Shown: positions 8,260 to 16,879 of the stretch, piece after piece
Layout of the letters: every line of letters starts with the position of its first letter
Position numbering within the stretch: the stretch's first letter is position 1
Assembly (NCBI GenBank): GCA_910578525.1
Contig: CAJTRF010000005.1
Span: 1-24,398, forward strand
DNA from: an uncultured Mycoplasmatales bacterium
GTDB lineage: Bacteria; Bacillota_I; Bacilli_A; Mycoplasmatales; Mycoplasmoidaceae
Direction of reading: 5' to 3'
DNA length: 24,398 nucleotides
Made by a program: the position numbers and the translations under genes
The notes under the pieces: generated by a model
What the model saw: the letters and a program-made list of their open reading frames with translations, nothing else
Databases searched by the model: none
Told to the model about the DNA's origin: nothing

Positions 8260-8523
8260 ATGAATTTTGTTGCAATAATTGGAATAGTTGATGATTGTAA
8301 AAAAATTAATGATTACACTACTGAATTGTTAATTAAAACAGAAAAACCAAATTATACAAATGAAGAAGACTGATATGAAAAACTATCAGTATTAGTTTCA
8401 AACGAAAAATTCAAACAAGAATTAGAATCTATTAACAATGGAACAATCATTGGTATTAAAGGAAGATTATCATTAGTTAATAAACAAAATAGAATAATTA
8501 GTGAAAAAGTTCATTTATTTTAA
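8260..8523 (+). CDS. SSB-like OB-fold protein
   Basis: An 87-residue protein resembling a shortened single-stranded-DNA-binding (SSB) domain. It starts MNFVAIIGIV (SSB: MNxVxLxGRL), has a central acidic loop with Trp (UGA at 8371) before the next strand, and closes with GTIIGIKGRLSLV and an EKVHLF strand where SSB has VxVxGRL and a final beta strand. It lacks the acidic C-terminal tail of true SSB. It could be a PriB-like or degenerate OB protein; single-strand binding is inference. It has the strongest ribosome binding site here (AAAGGAGG, 8248-8254). Its stop overlaps the next start (TAATG). It heads the group leading to ybeY, dgkA, era and recO. A weak TATCAT at 8235-8240 may be its -10 box. 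Confidence 0.65.
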
Positions 8524-8903
8524 TGAATATGAAAAACAAGCTTATTTGGGTGAAACTATCATTTATAGTCACTCTTTTCATATTGATTATTTCATGTATC
8601 TTTATCAAGTTTGATTTTAGTCAATTATGTGGGTTTGTTAGTAAAGATGATCAATATCAAATTGTTGTTGATTACAAAACAAATCAATACATAAAAAAGA
8701 ATGATGTTAAGAAAATTAAAAGTGAAATTAATGAACGTAACTATACTTTTTACATTTATTTTAATTCAAGGATAGATGATTCATTTGTTTATTGAGCAAA
8801 TTGTACTACTGATTCTTTTTATTTAGATACAGGCAATTACAATTATCCTATTGAATTTGGTAAAATTAATTTCTTATCATACATGTTTAAAAATATAATT
8901 TAA
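8523..8903 (+). CDS. Hypothetical single-span membrane protein
   Basis: I do not recognise this gene. The 126-residue product has a short basic N-terminus, one hydrophobic helix (about residues 10-29, SFIVTLFILIISCIFI) and a polar extracellular-type domain rich in Tyr, Asn, Asp and Lys. There are cysteines in the helix and just after it. There is no proper lipobox, so it is probably a signal anchor. The start ATG overlaps the upstream TAA, indicating coupling to the SSB-like gene. One UGA (8793) is read as Trp; one UGG Trp occurs near the N-terminus. The last codons form the left arm of a perfect hairpin that covers the ybeY start. Confidence 0.7.
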
Positions 8904-8909
8904 ACATGT
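8881..8909 (+). repeat. Inverted repeat across the stop of the membrane-protein gene and the ybeY start
   Basis: An 11-bp perfect inverted repeat (8881-8891 with 8899-8909) has a 7-nt loop. The right arm contains the TAA of the upstream gene and the ATG of ybeY. A TATAAT box lies in the loop and first arm base. Confidence 0.75.
8894..8899 (+). promoter_or_regulatory. -10 box for a leaderless ybeY transcript
   Basis: TATAAT ends 6 nt before the ybeY ATG. With the usual 7-nt spacing the transcript would begin at the A of ATG. No Shine-Dalgarno is present. Chance occurrence in AT-rich DNA is possible, but the same spacing recurs at dgkA and mutM. Confidence 0.45.
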
Positions 8910-9352
8910 TGAATTATTCTTGTTCGATTAAAGACAAAAAGATATCAAAGAAAATGATTCCTAGCAAAGATTTTGACAAATTAGTCAACATCATTGCTAA
9001 GAATTTTTTTATCAAAGATGATTTATATTTTGATGTTTGCTTTGTTGATAAAAAAGAAATTCAAAGAATAAATAAAAAATACAGAAAGATCAACAAAGCA
9101 ACGGATGTTATTACATTTGCTTTTAAAGATCAAAAAATAAATTTTGATCTTCCATTGTTAGGGGAGATTTATATTTGCGTTGATGTTGCAAAACAACAAG
9201 CCAAAGCAAACAAAAACAGTTTAAATAGAGAAATTTGTTTATTATTTGTTCATGGAATTTTACATTTGTTTCAAATTGATCACCAAACACAAAAAGATTA
9301 CAACAAAGTTGTAAAACTTCAACAACAATTATTAGACAAGGCTAATATATAA
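8906..9352 (+). CDS. ybeY: YbeY endoribonuclease (rRNA maturation)
   Basis: A zinc-dependent endoribonuclease of the UPF0054 family, acting in 16S rRNA 3'-end maturation and ribosome quality control. It has 148 residues, full length. The metal site HGxLHxxxxDH is seen as His116, His120 and His126 (HGILHLFQIDH). The upstream family segment INKKYRKINKATDVITFAF is also typical, as is GEIYICVDVAKQQA. No internal UGA. The start is chosen by the family N-terminus and by the TATAAT box 6 nt upstream; there is no Shine-Dalgarno. It sits in the conserved ybeY-dgkA-era-recO order known from Bacillus, without cdd. Confidence 0.94.
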   Translation: MLNYSCSIKDKKISKKMIPSKDFDKLVNIIAKNFFIKDDLYFDVCFVDKKEIQRINKKYRKINKATDVITFAFKDQKINFDLPLLGEIYICVDVAKQQAKANKNSLNREICLLFVHGILHLFQIDHQTQKDYNKVVKLQQQLLDKANI

Positions 9353-9353
9353 T
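9348..9353 (+). promoter_or_regulatory. -10 box for a leaderless dgkA transcript
   Basis: TATAAT overlaps the ybeY stop codon and ends 6 nt before the dgkA ATG, so transcription is predicted to begin at the start codon itself. Confidence 0.45.
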
Positions 9354-9359
9354 AAAGAT

Positions 9360-9749
9360 ATGATTACTAAAAAGGATAAGTGAAGTTGATTTAAAAAGTT
9401 TGGCTATGCTTTTAGAGGAATTTATGTTTCTTTAAAAGAAGAGTCTTCTTTAGTAGTTCACTTTGTCATTGGAACCATTGTAATGGTTTTAGGGATCATC
9501 CTTAATAGTGAAATGAGTTACACTGACTGATGTATTGTTGTCTTGCTAGTCGCAATTATTATTAGTATGGAATTATTAAATACTGCAATTGAGAACATCA
9601 TAGATGTTGTTATGTTTGAATACAATGTTAATGCTAAAAAGATTAAAGACATCTCTGCTGCGGCTACATTAGTTTTAACAATTGCTTCTGTTGTCATTGG
9701 ATTAGTTATTTTTATACCAAAAATCATAGATGTGTTTCAAACATGATAG
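9360..9749 (+). CDS. dgkA: DgkA-family diacylglycerol/undecaprenol kinase
   Basis: A small integral-membrane lipid kinase of 129 residues. It has the family signature E71-LL-N74-T-A-I-E78 followed by NIID, plus an N-terminal FGYAFRGI segment and EESSLVVHF. There are three predicted membrane helices (about 32-47, 55-72 and 104-122). In Gram-positive bacteria this family phosphorylates undecaprenol. This organism presumably lacks peptidoglycan, so the substrate may be diacylglycerol; that is inference. UGA codons at 9381, 9387, 9534 and 9744 read as Trp, so a standard-code search sees only the last half. The final UGA UAG overlaps the era start by 7 nt. Confidence 0.88.
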
Positions 9750-10633
9750 CTATTAAGAAGTCTGCAACAATCGCAATTGTTGGTAAACCAAATGTTGGTA
9801 AATCAACATTATTAAATACTATTGGTAAAAAAAAGATAGCCATTACATCGTATAAACCACAAACAACTAGAAATCAAATTAAATTTAATTTTTCTAACGA
9901 CAAATTAGATTTAGTGATCATTGATACTCCTGGTTTTCACTTTGCTAGAAATAAATTAGATTTATTTCTAAATTCTGAAATTAAAAAAACTTTTAAAATC
10001 TGTGATTTAGTTTTATTTCTAGTAGATCCTACAAGACCTGTAGATGAAGAAGATTTAGAAATTATCAAGTTTATTAAGTCTTATAAAATCTCAAAAGTAG
10101 TTTTAGTAATTACAAAATCTGATGTCGTAAGTCAAGGGTCGATTAATAATCATATTAACAAGATAAAAGAATCAATTACTCCAATTGCTGAAATAGCTAT
10201 TTCAGCAAAGAATGGGCAATTACAATCGTTATTCGATTGTATCTATGATCAACTAGATAATAGTGTTAAGGAAATTGAAAAAATTGATGAGAATGATAAC
10301 TTCACTATTTGTGAAATCATTAGAGAACAAGTAATTTTAAATTGTAAAAAAGAGATTCCTTATTCAACAGGTGTAATAGTTACAAAAACAAATTATGATC
10401 AATCTAAAAATATTTTTAATATTTTTGCTAATATCATAGTTGAAAAGAAATCACAAAAACCAATCATTATTGGAAAGAATGGATCAATGATTAAAAGAAT
10501 TGGTACAGAATCAAGAAAACAGTTGCTAGAACTATATGATTGCAAAATAAATTTAAAACTATTTGTTAAAGTAGATGAGAATTGAAGAAATGACCAAATT
10601 GTTTTAAAAAATTTGGGATACTCAAATAAGTAA
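9743..10633 (+). CDS. era: GTPase Era
   Basis: Ribosome-associated GTPase that binds the 3' end of 16S rRNA during small-subunit assembly. It has 296 residues. G1 is GKPNVGKS (14-21), the effector segment is TSYKPQTTRNQI, G3 is DTPGFH, G4 is TKSD and G5 is ISAKNG. The C-terminal KH domain has IIIGKNGSMIKRIGTESR. It overlaps dgkA by 7 nt and recO by 1 nt (TAATG), so it is likely translationally coupled. Trp at 10583 is UGA; reading it as a stop would remove the last 16 residues. Its neighbour YbeY works on the same rRNA region. Confidence 0.96.
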
Positions 10634-11337
10634 TGGCTGAGTTAATCTTAAATGGATATTTAATTAATAGACTTGATTATCAAACTTTTGATGAAGTATT
10701 AACTTTTTTAGGAGAAGATAATAAAAAATATGTTTGTCTATCTTTAGGTAGTAGAAAAATAGAATCAAAGAATTCCCGTAATTTGTTTTACGGATGTAAA
10801 ACAGAATTTCAGTTATTTGAATCACGTACTGAAGGTAAGATGTCTAAATTCAAAAAAAGCGTATTATTAGAAGAACCTGTTTTTGAATATGAAGCTGATA
10901 GAAGGCTAATTGTTTTAAATGACGTAATTAGTAATATTAATAATTTAAGTTTTAATACATATGAGTTTTATACAAATAAATTAAGAATTATCAAAGATAA
11001 TTCTCTAGATACTGATTCGTTTATTTTGATTATTTTAAAAGAATTTTGTGATGCAATTGGAATTACTCTAGATGTAAATAGATGCACTAGATGTGGTTCA
11101 CACATTTTAAAAACTGTTTCATTCAAACATCTTGGTATGTTATGTAACATATGCACAAAAGAGTTGTTTGTTAAGCCTTTTGAAGTTAGGTTTAATAAAT
11201 TGATTTATTTATTATTTAATAACAAATTTGATGAGATCCATCATTATTATGATTTGTTTCCGTATGCCATTAAGAATCTTAAACAATTTGTATTTGACAC
11301 TGCCGGAATTAAATTAACATCATTAAATGAATATTAA
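10633..11337 (+). CDS. recO: DNA repair protein RecO
   Basis: Recombination mediator helping load RecA with RecR. It has 234 residues. The N-terminal OB-like part starts with the family pattern (ELILNGYLINRLDYQ, then FLGEDNKKYVCLSLGSRK). A four-Cys zinc motif follows at Cys151/Cys154 (CTRC) and Cys171/Cys174 (CNIC), as in many RecO proteins, and a helical C-terminal segment completes it. No UGA codons. The position directly after era is the standard Firmicutes arrangement and supports the call, since RecO is poorly conserved. No hairpin terminator follows; the next feature is a tRNA promoter about 25 nt downstream. Confidence 0.88.
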   Translation: MAELILNGYLINRLDYQTFDEVLTFLGEDNKKYVCLSLGSRKIESKNSRNLFYGCKTEFQLFESRTEGKMSKFKKSVLLEEPVFEYEADRRLIVLNDVISNINNLSFNTYEFYTNKLRIIKDNSLDTDSFILIILKEFCDAIGITLDVNRCTRCGSHILKTVSFKHLGMLCNICTKELFVKPFEVRFNKLIYLLFNNKFDEIHHYYDLFPYAIKNLKQFVFDTAGIKLTSLNEY

Positions 11338-11384
11338 AAATATTTTTTTATATTATTAAATATGATAAAATTAATTTTATAAAT

Positions 11385-11460
11385 GCTCCGTTAGCTCAGT
11401 TGGTAGAGCAAATGACTCTTAATCATTGGGTCAGGGGTTCGAGTCCCTTACGGAGCACCA
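11385..11460 (+). tRNA. tRNA-Lys (anticodon CUU)
   Basis: A 76-nt tRNA with CCA encoded. Acceptor GCTCCGT pairs with ACGGAGC. The D-arm has AGCTCAGTTGGTAGAGC, and the anticodon stem AATGA/TCATT closes the loop CTCTTAA, giving CUU for AAG lysine codons. The T-loop is TTCGAGT. A possible -10 box TATGAT lies at 11361-11366. A strong terminator follows. Confidence 0.95.
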
Positions 11461-11470
11461 TTAATAACTT

Positions 11471-11500
11471 AAATATCACTATTTTATAGTGATATTTTTT
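11471..11500 (+). terminator. Intrinsic terminator after tRNA-Lys
   Basis: A perfect 12-bp stem (11471-11482 with 11486-11497) with a 3-nt loop runs into T residues to 11500. The last T is also the first base of the mutM -10 box. Confidence 0.9.
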
Positions 11501-11505
11501 ATAAT
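11500..11505 (+). promoter_or_regulatory. -10 box for leaderless mutM
   Basis: TATAAT ends 6 nt before the mutM ATG, predicting a transcript starting at the start codon. It shares a base with the T-tract of the tRNA-Lys terminator. No Shine-Dalgarno is present. Confidence 0.6.
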
Positions 11506-11511
11506 CAATAT

Positions 11512-12354
11512 ATGCCTGAATTACCTGAGGTTCAAACGATTATTAATAATTTGCTAAAAGCAAAGATTACTTCTAGTAAAATCACTAAAGTAGAGTTTTT
11601 CAAGACAAAAGTTCTAAAAAATTGTACTCCTAATGAATTTAGTAAATTTTTAATTAATGAGAAAATTACTGATATTGAAAGAATTGGTAAATATATTATT
11701 TTCAAATTAACTCACAACAAACAAATGGTTGTTCATTTAAGAATGGAAGGAAAATTATTTTATGAATCCATGAGCAAACAACTAGAAAAGCGTTTTTTAA
11801 TGCTTTCAATTCAATTTGCTAATAAACACCGTTTGTCATATTACGATATGAGAATGTTTGGGACATTCCATATCTTTTTAGATAATAAGTATTTAATTTC
11901 AAAAGAAATTAAAAAAGTAGCAATTGATCCATTAAATTCTAAGTTTAATGGTAAATACTTGATGGATCGTTGTAAGAATATCTCTAAAGCAATTAAAACT
12001 ACATTGTTAGATCAAACGATTGTTTCAGGAATTGGCAACATATATGCAGATGAAATTTTATTTGCAAGTAAGATTTATCCATTAACTAAACCTAAAGAAT
12101 TATCAAAACAAGATTTTGATAATATTGCTAAAAATGCTAAAAAGATTCTAAAAGAAGCAATTAAATATAAAGGCACAACTGTAGCGTCTTACAAATTTGA
12201 CCCAAATCATACAGGAGGCTTTCAAAATAAATTAAAGGTACACACACATGCTAATCAACCGTGTCCAATATGTAAAACTATAATTAAAAAGATAAAAGTT
12301 AATGGTAGAGGGACATATTATTGTCCATCATGCCAAAAACCTGTGGGAAAATAA
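11512..12354 (+). CDS. mutM: Formamidopyrimidine-DNA glycosylase (Fpg/MutM)
   Basis: Base-excision repair glycosylase/AP lyase removing 8-oxoguanine. It has 280 residues, full length. The catalytic N-terminus is MPELPEVQT (Pro after the initiator Met, then Glu). VVHLRMEGK, the helix-two-turn-helix segment with VSGIGNIYADEILF, and a C-terminal zinc finger (Cys251, 254, 271, 274) complete the family pattern. The start is fixed because the nucleophile must be Pro2. It contains no UGA. It is followed after 1 nt by coaE, and the mutM-coaE-dnaB-dnaI order resembles Bacillus. Confidence 0.97.
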   Translation: MPELPEVQTIINNLLKAKITSSKITKVEFFKTKVLKNCTPNEFSKFLINEKITDIERIGKYIIFKLTHNKQMVVHLRMEGKLFYESMSKQLEKRFLMLSIQFANKHRLSYYDMRMFGTFHIFLDNKYLISKEIKKVAIDPLNSKFNGKYLMDRCKNISKAIKTTLLDQTIVSGIGNIYADEILFASKIYPLTKPKELSKQDFDNIAKNAKKILKEAIKYKGTTVASYKFDPNHTGGFQNKLKVHTHANQPCPICKTIIKKIKVNGRGTYYCPSCQKPVGK

Positions 12355-12355
12355 A

Positions 12356-12931
12356 ATGTTAGTTTGTATTACAGGAAAAAGTGGTGTAGGTAAAACAACC
12401 GCAACACAATACATAAAAAAACTAGGATTTAATACATGAATTGCAGATGAATATGTTCATGAAATTTATCAATATGGTAACATAGGTTATTTAGCTATTA
12501 AAAAAGCTTTTGGTAATAAATATGTTAACAGTAAAGAAGTAGATCGTAAAAAACTTGGTTTATTGGTGTTTAATGATATTAAATCATTAAAGAAACTTAA
12601 TGAAATTACTCTTCCATTAATTAAAAATAAACTTTTAGAATTAAAGCAAAAAAACACTCTTATTTTTTGTGAATTAGCTATATATATTAATCATGAAAAT
12701 TACTTTAAAAATGTTTTTGATAAAATTATTTTAATTTCTGCTCCAAAAACATTAGAAAAAGATAACTTGAAAAATAAATTTGGAAGTTTAAGAAAATTTC
12801 CCACAAAACGTGTGGGAAGTTTAAAAAACCCCATTAAAAACAATACAATCAAATATGACTTTTGTGTAGATAACTCTGAAAATATAAATATTTTTCAAAA
12901 CAACATTAAAAAAATTACACACAAAATTTAA
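12356..12931 (+). CDS. coaE: Dephospho-CoA kinase
   Basis: Last step of coenzyme A synthesis, phosphorylating the ribose of dephospho-CoA. It has 191 residues. The P-loop is GKSGVGKTT (residues 7-15). ADEYVHEIY corresponds to the family D-x-x-x-H segment, and VDRKKLGLLVF to the DRxxLxxxVF signature. The lid region (about 140-165) is Lys-rich. The C-terminus has the IKYDFCVDNS strand. The first part has a UGA (12437) read as Trp; taking a later start at 12563 would remove the P-loop. It follows mutM by 1 nt, so it is co-transcribed. Confidence 0.9.
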
Positions 12932-12940
12932 TTTATTTTC

Positions 12941-13003
12941 TATACTTTCATATTGTCTAAATAACAATGTTATTTGGAATGCGAAAAATAGTTATTAGGA
13001 GGG
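12941..13003 (+). promoter_or_regulatory. Leader of dnaB: possible -10 box, small hairpin, distant RBS
   Basis: TATACT (12941-12946) is a possible -10 box. A 7-bp hairpin (12959-12965 with 12969-12975) lies in the resulting leader without a T-tail. A strong AGGAGGG (12997-13003) is 12 nt from the ATG, longer than usual. Two in-frame TAG codons (13004, 13007) rule out an earlier start. Confidence 0.4.
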
Positions 13004-13015
13004 TAGTAGTTAAAT

Positions 13016-14182
13016 ATGTTAAAAAATGTTAAATATCTAATCTATAAAGACTATGGATTCAGAATTAACTATGAACTATTGTACGACTTATACTCTCCAA
13101 TAATCGGATCAGAAGCAACTAACTTATATATAAACTTATTTCATGACTCACAAAAAGTTGCTAAGACTAACAACCTTACTACTTTTTTAAAAGACTTTCA
13201 AGATTTCTGTGGATTAAATCAAAATAAGTTTGATGAATTAAGAGCAAAATTAGAAGCTATTGGATTATTGGCTACTTATTTACAAGAAAACATTAGCAAT
13301 GAAGAAATGGTTTACCATTTTGTTATTAAAGAACCATTATCATTTGAACAATTTATTGACAACCAAAAAGTTAAACATTTATTAATTAATTCAATTGGAC
13401 AATTGAATTATGAAAAACTAGAATACATGTACATGCCTTCAAGAATTCCATCAGATGCAACTAATGTTTCATCTACATTTGAAATGGTGTTCAATGATAA
13501 AGAGATTGAAAATGTTAAAAACTATAACTTTGATAAGTTATATAAAGACATTGCTAAAAACACTTCAACTGTTATCACATTAAATAATAGATCTCGTCAA
13601 ATCATTGAAAACTATTACGAAAATTTCAATTTGTCTTCTAGTGAAATTGAACATGCAATTTATTCATGTATAGTTGAAAGCGATACAGGATATGAAGCTG
13701 ATCCTGATTTATTGCAAAATAAATTACACGAATATGTAACATCAGCTAAAAATGTTACTACTATTACAAATTTGAAATTACATAGAAACGCTTCAATGTT
13801 TATTAAAAATTTATCTTTGAATGATAAAGAAACAATCTTTAATGAATACATGAATTTAAATGCTGAACAATATTTGTCAGCTATTTATAAAACTCCTTTA
13901 ATAGCAGAAGAATTAGAAACAATTAATCAACTTAGAAAAACATACAAACTTCCTGACTATTTAATAAACTTATTAGTTGATTTTACAATCTTTAAAACAA
14001 ATGGTAAACTAAACAAAACATACATAACAAAGATTGCTAAAACAATTAATGGTTTAAATCTTTCTACATTAAATGATGTATACAACTACTTTGTATACAA
14101 AAATGAAAGTATAAATCAAATTTTAAATACAACTAAAAAAGAAGAAACCCAATTAGTAAAAATTAATTGAGATGAAATGTAA
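13016..14182 (+). CDS. dnaB: Replication initiation protein DnaB (Bacillus-type helicase co-loader)
   Basis: A 388-residue protein similar to Firmicutes DnaB/DnaD-family primosome proteins, which help load the replicative helicase at the origin. The N-terminal winged-helix part has the recognisable YDLYSPIIGSEATNLYINLF segment. The C-terminal third (about 280-365) fits the DnaB/DnaD helical domain, with a LPDYLINLLVDF segment and a following YITKIA helix. Similarity is weak elsewhere. The call rests mainly on these segments and on the gene directly followed by dnaI (2-nt gap), as in Bacillus. The UGA at 14168 is Trp, giving the C-terminus NWDEM. It is not related to the E. coli DnaB helicase. 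Confidence 0.85.
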
Positions 14183-14184
14183 AA

Positions 14185-15129
14185 ATGAATGAAAAACCTG
14201 ATTTATTTAAAATATTAAAATCTATTGAGCATCAAGATAATCCAGAAAATCAAGATCAATTAGATTTATATAAGACTCATCCATTAGTTGAAAGACTTCA
14301 TTTAACTGAAGAAGAATTCGCTAAAAATTTTATTGCTATTAAAAGAATGGTTGATGAACAATTAGCTTGCGATGATTTATTAAATAAATGTATTAATGCT
14401 AATAGCATTCATACAATTTTGGTAAGAAACAAAAATGGCAGATTAGTCTACAAAGCAATTGAGTGTCCTAAAATGAAAATGATTAATAAGAATTTAGAAC
14501 ATGTAAAAAATTACTTGTATTATTCTTTTGCTCCTGAATACTTAAGACTATCATTAAGTAAAAAATATTTTGATGATGATAATCATCCAAGAAAAATCGA
14601 ATTAATTCAGTATTTCTTACAAATAATCAAAGAACTTAGAAAGAATAAAGGTGCAAAATTTGAACATGGTTTATATATCTTTGGCCCATATGGTATTGGT
14701 AAAACCTACACGACAATTGCTTTTGCAAATGATTTAGCACGTGAAGGCAAAAAAATAGTATTTTGTTTTTTACCATTACTTGTAATGGATATTAAAGAAG
14801 GTATTAATAATGAACAAGTAAAAGCAAAAACAACAAAGATCATTCAAAAAATGAAAAAAGCCGATGTTTTATTCTTAGATGATATAGGTGCTGAAAAAGG
14901 AAGTAATTGAATTTATAGTGAACATCTATTTATTGTTTTAAATTATCGTATGGAGCATAAACTTCCAACTTTCTTTACTTCTAATTTATCTATTGAACAA
15001 TTAAAAACAAAATTAGTTACTAATTGTGGTCAAATTCCAGGCAACAGATTATTACAAAGAATTTTAGCAACTACAAACAATAAAACATTTAAATTAGAAG
15101 GAATTAATAAAAGATACCCTAGCAAGTAA
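14185..15129 (+). CDS. dnaI: Helicase loader DnaI (AAA+ ATPase)
   Basis: AAA+ ATPase that loads the replicative helicase. It has 314 residues. The N-terminal helicase-interaction part (about 1-150) contains AFAPEYLR-like sequence (SFAPEYLRLSLSKKYF). Walker A is GPYGIGKT (167-174), Walker B is LFLDD (229-233) followed by IGAE, then sensor-1 TFFTSNLSIEQL and a GNRLLQRI arginine-finger segment. UGA at 14908 encodes the Trp after GSN, and the gene ends at TAA 15127. There is no Shine-Dalgarno; the 2-nt gap to dnaB suggests coupling. The TATAAT box of argS starts right after its stop codon. Confidence 0.93.
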
Positions 15130-15135
15130 TATAAT
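15130..15135 (+). promoter_or_regulatory. -10 box for argS; near-leaderless start
   Basis: TATAAT begins immediately after the dnaI stop and ends 11 nt before the argS ATG. The predicted leader is about 5 nt, without Shine-Dalgarno. Confidence 0.5.
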
Positions 15136-15146
15136 TTATTTAAAAT

Positions 15147-16820
15147 ATGAAATACTCTATTAACTATATTGACAAAATCAAAAAGTCATTAAACTCTGTT
15201 GTCTTTGCAGAAGTTATGAATATTTCAACAAACTCTCAAACAAGAAACTCTTTTGATTGTAATTTACAAAAAACTAAAGATGTTAAATTTGGTGACTATT
15301 CAACTAACATCTTAATGAAATTAGGAATTAATCGTGATCTAATTCCAAAAATTAGTAAAAACATCATTAAAAAATTACCAAAGAAAATTTTCAAGAAAGC
15401 AGAAGTTGTAGGCCCTGGATTTTTAAACATTTGAATCCAACCATCTTATAAACTAAAAGCTATTAATGAAATTTTAAAACATAAAGAACAATATGGACAG
15501 TTTAAGAATAAGGAATTATTCTATAATCTTGAATTTGTTTCTGCTAACCCAACAGGATTGCTACATATTGGTCATGCAAGGAATGCTGCTATTGGAGACA
15601 CACTTGTAAGGATCTGAAATAAATACGGAATTAAAGTAAATAAAGAGTATTACATAAATAATGCTGGCAATCAAATTGATAAATTAGCTTTATCAACTCT
15701 AATTCGTTACAAACAATTATTTGGTAAAAATGTTGAGTTACCAGAAGACTCTTATCATGGACAAGAAATTATTGATGTAGCTGAAATGATTAAGAGTAAA
15801 TATGGTGATAAATATCTAAATGCTAAATTTACTGAACAAAGAATCACTGATAAGTCAGTTAATGATTTCTTTAGAAAATATGCTTCAGATTACATGTTAG
15901 AGCTTATTAAAGTTACTTTGCATAACTTTGGTGTAGATATGGATATTTGATTCTCTGAAACCAAACTATATGAAAAAGGATTGGTTAAGATTGCATTAGA
16001 TTCACTAAAAAATCATACATATAAAAAAGATGACGCATTGTGATTAAAGACAACAGAATTAGGTGATGATAAAGACCGTGTATTAATTAAGTCTGATGGT
16101 TCTTATACATATTTCACACCTGATATTGCATATCACAAAATTAAATTATCTCGTGGATATGACAAAATCTTTAACATTTGAGGCGCAGATCATAAGTCTT
16201 ATGCAGACAGAATGAGAATTGCTGTTCAACTATTAGGATTTAAACCGGAACAAATTCAAGTGTTAATCATGCAAATGGTAAGACTTGTTAAAGATGGTAA
16301 AGAATTTAAAATGTCAAAAAGAACAGGAAATTCTTTAACATTAGCTGATTTAGTAGAAGCAATTGGTAAGGATGCTGCAAGATGATATCTTGCTAGTCAG
16401 TCTTTATCTAGTCACTTAGAAATTGATGTAGAAAAAGCAAAGGCTAAAGATAGCAATAATCCAATTTATTATGTTCAATATGCCCATGCAAGAATTTGTA
16501 AACTACTTGAAACTAATAAATCTAAACAACCTAAGTCATTTGCTTATTTAAAGGAACCAATTGAAGATCAAATTGTTGATTGATTAAACTGTTTTATTCC
16601 TACAATTGAATCTGCAGCTAATAATTGTGATACAACTAAAATTACAAGTTATTTAATAACATTGGCAAAATTGTTCCATTCATATTATGGAAATGTAAAA
16701 ATTATTAATCCAAGAAACAAAAAATTAACAACTCAAAGAATTTGGTTATGCGCTGCAATTAAATACGTTATTGCAAGTGGTTTAAAATTATTTGATATTT
16801 CTGCTGTAAGTTCAATGTAA
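15147..16820 (+). CDS. argS: Arginyl-tRNA synthetase
   Basis: Class I synthetase, 557 residues, typical length. The N-terminal Arg-tRNA domain (about 1-95, GDYSTNILMKL) precedes the catalytic core: EFVSANPTGLLHIGHARNAA with HIGH at 140-143, NNAGNQ, YFTPDIAYHKIKLSRGYD, WGADHKSY, and KMSK at 388-391. The anticodon-binding domain has YVQYAHARICKLL and a C-terminus ending in DISAVSSM, close to the family ALPxLVSxRM tail but altered. At least seven UGA codons are read as Trp, including 15432, 15615, 15948, 16041, 16179, 16383 and 16581; one UGG also occurs. Read with the standard code only a 95-residue piece would be seen. Confidence 0.96.
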
Positions 16821-16848
16821 TTTATTAATATTTTTCTAATTTAATACT

Positions 16849-16872
16849 TATAATTAAGAAATAAAATAGGAG
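16849..16872 (+). promoter_or_regulatory. gap-pgk promoter -10 box and ribosome binding site
   Basis: TATAAT at 16849-16854, then AGGAG at 16868-16872, 7 nt before the gap ATG. This is a conventional leader, unlike the leaderless starts elsewhere in the window. No clear -35 element is visible. Confidence 0.65.
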
Positions 16873-16879
16873 AAAATAT

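Noticed and set aside
12959..12975. Riboswitch or regulator site before dnaB
   Set aside because: A 7-bp AT-rich hairpin alone is not enough; no known riboswitch core and no NrdR or CIRCE match was seen.
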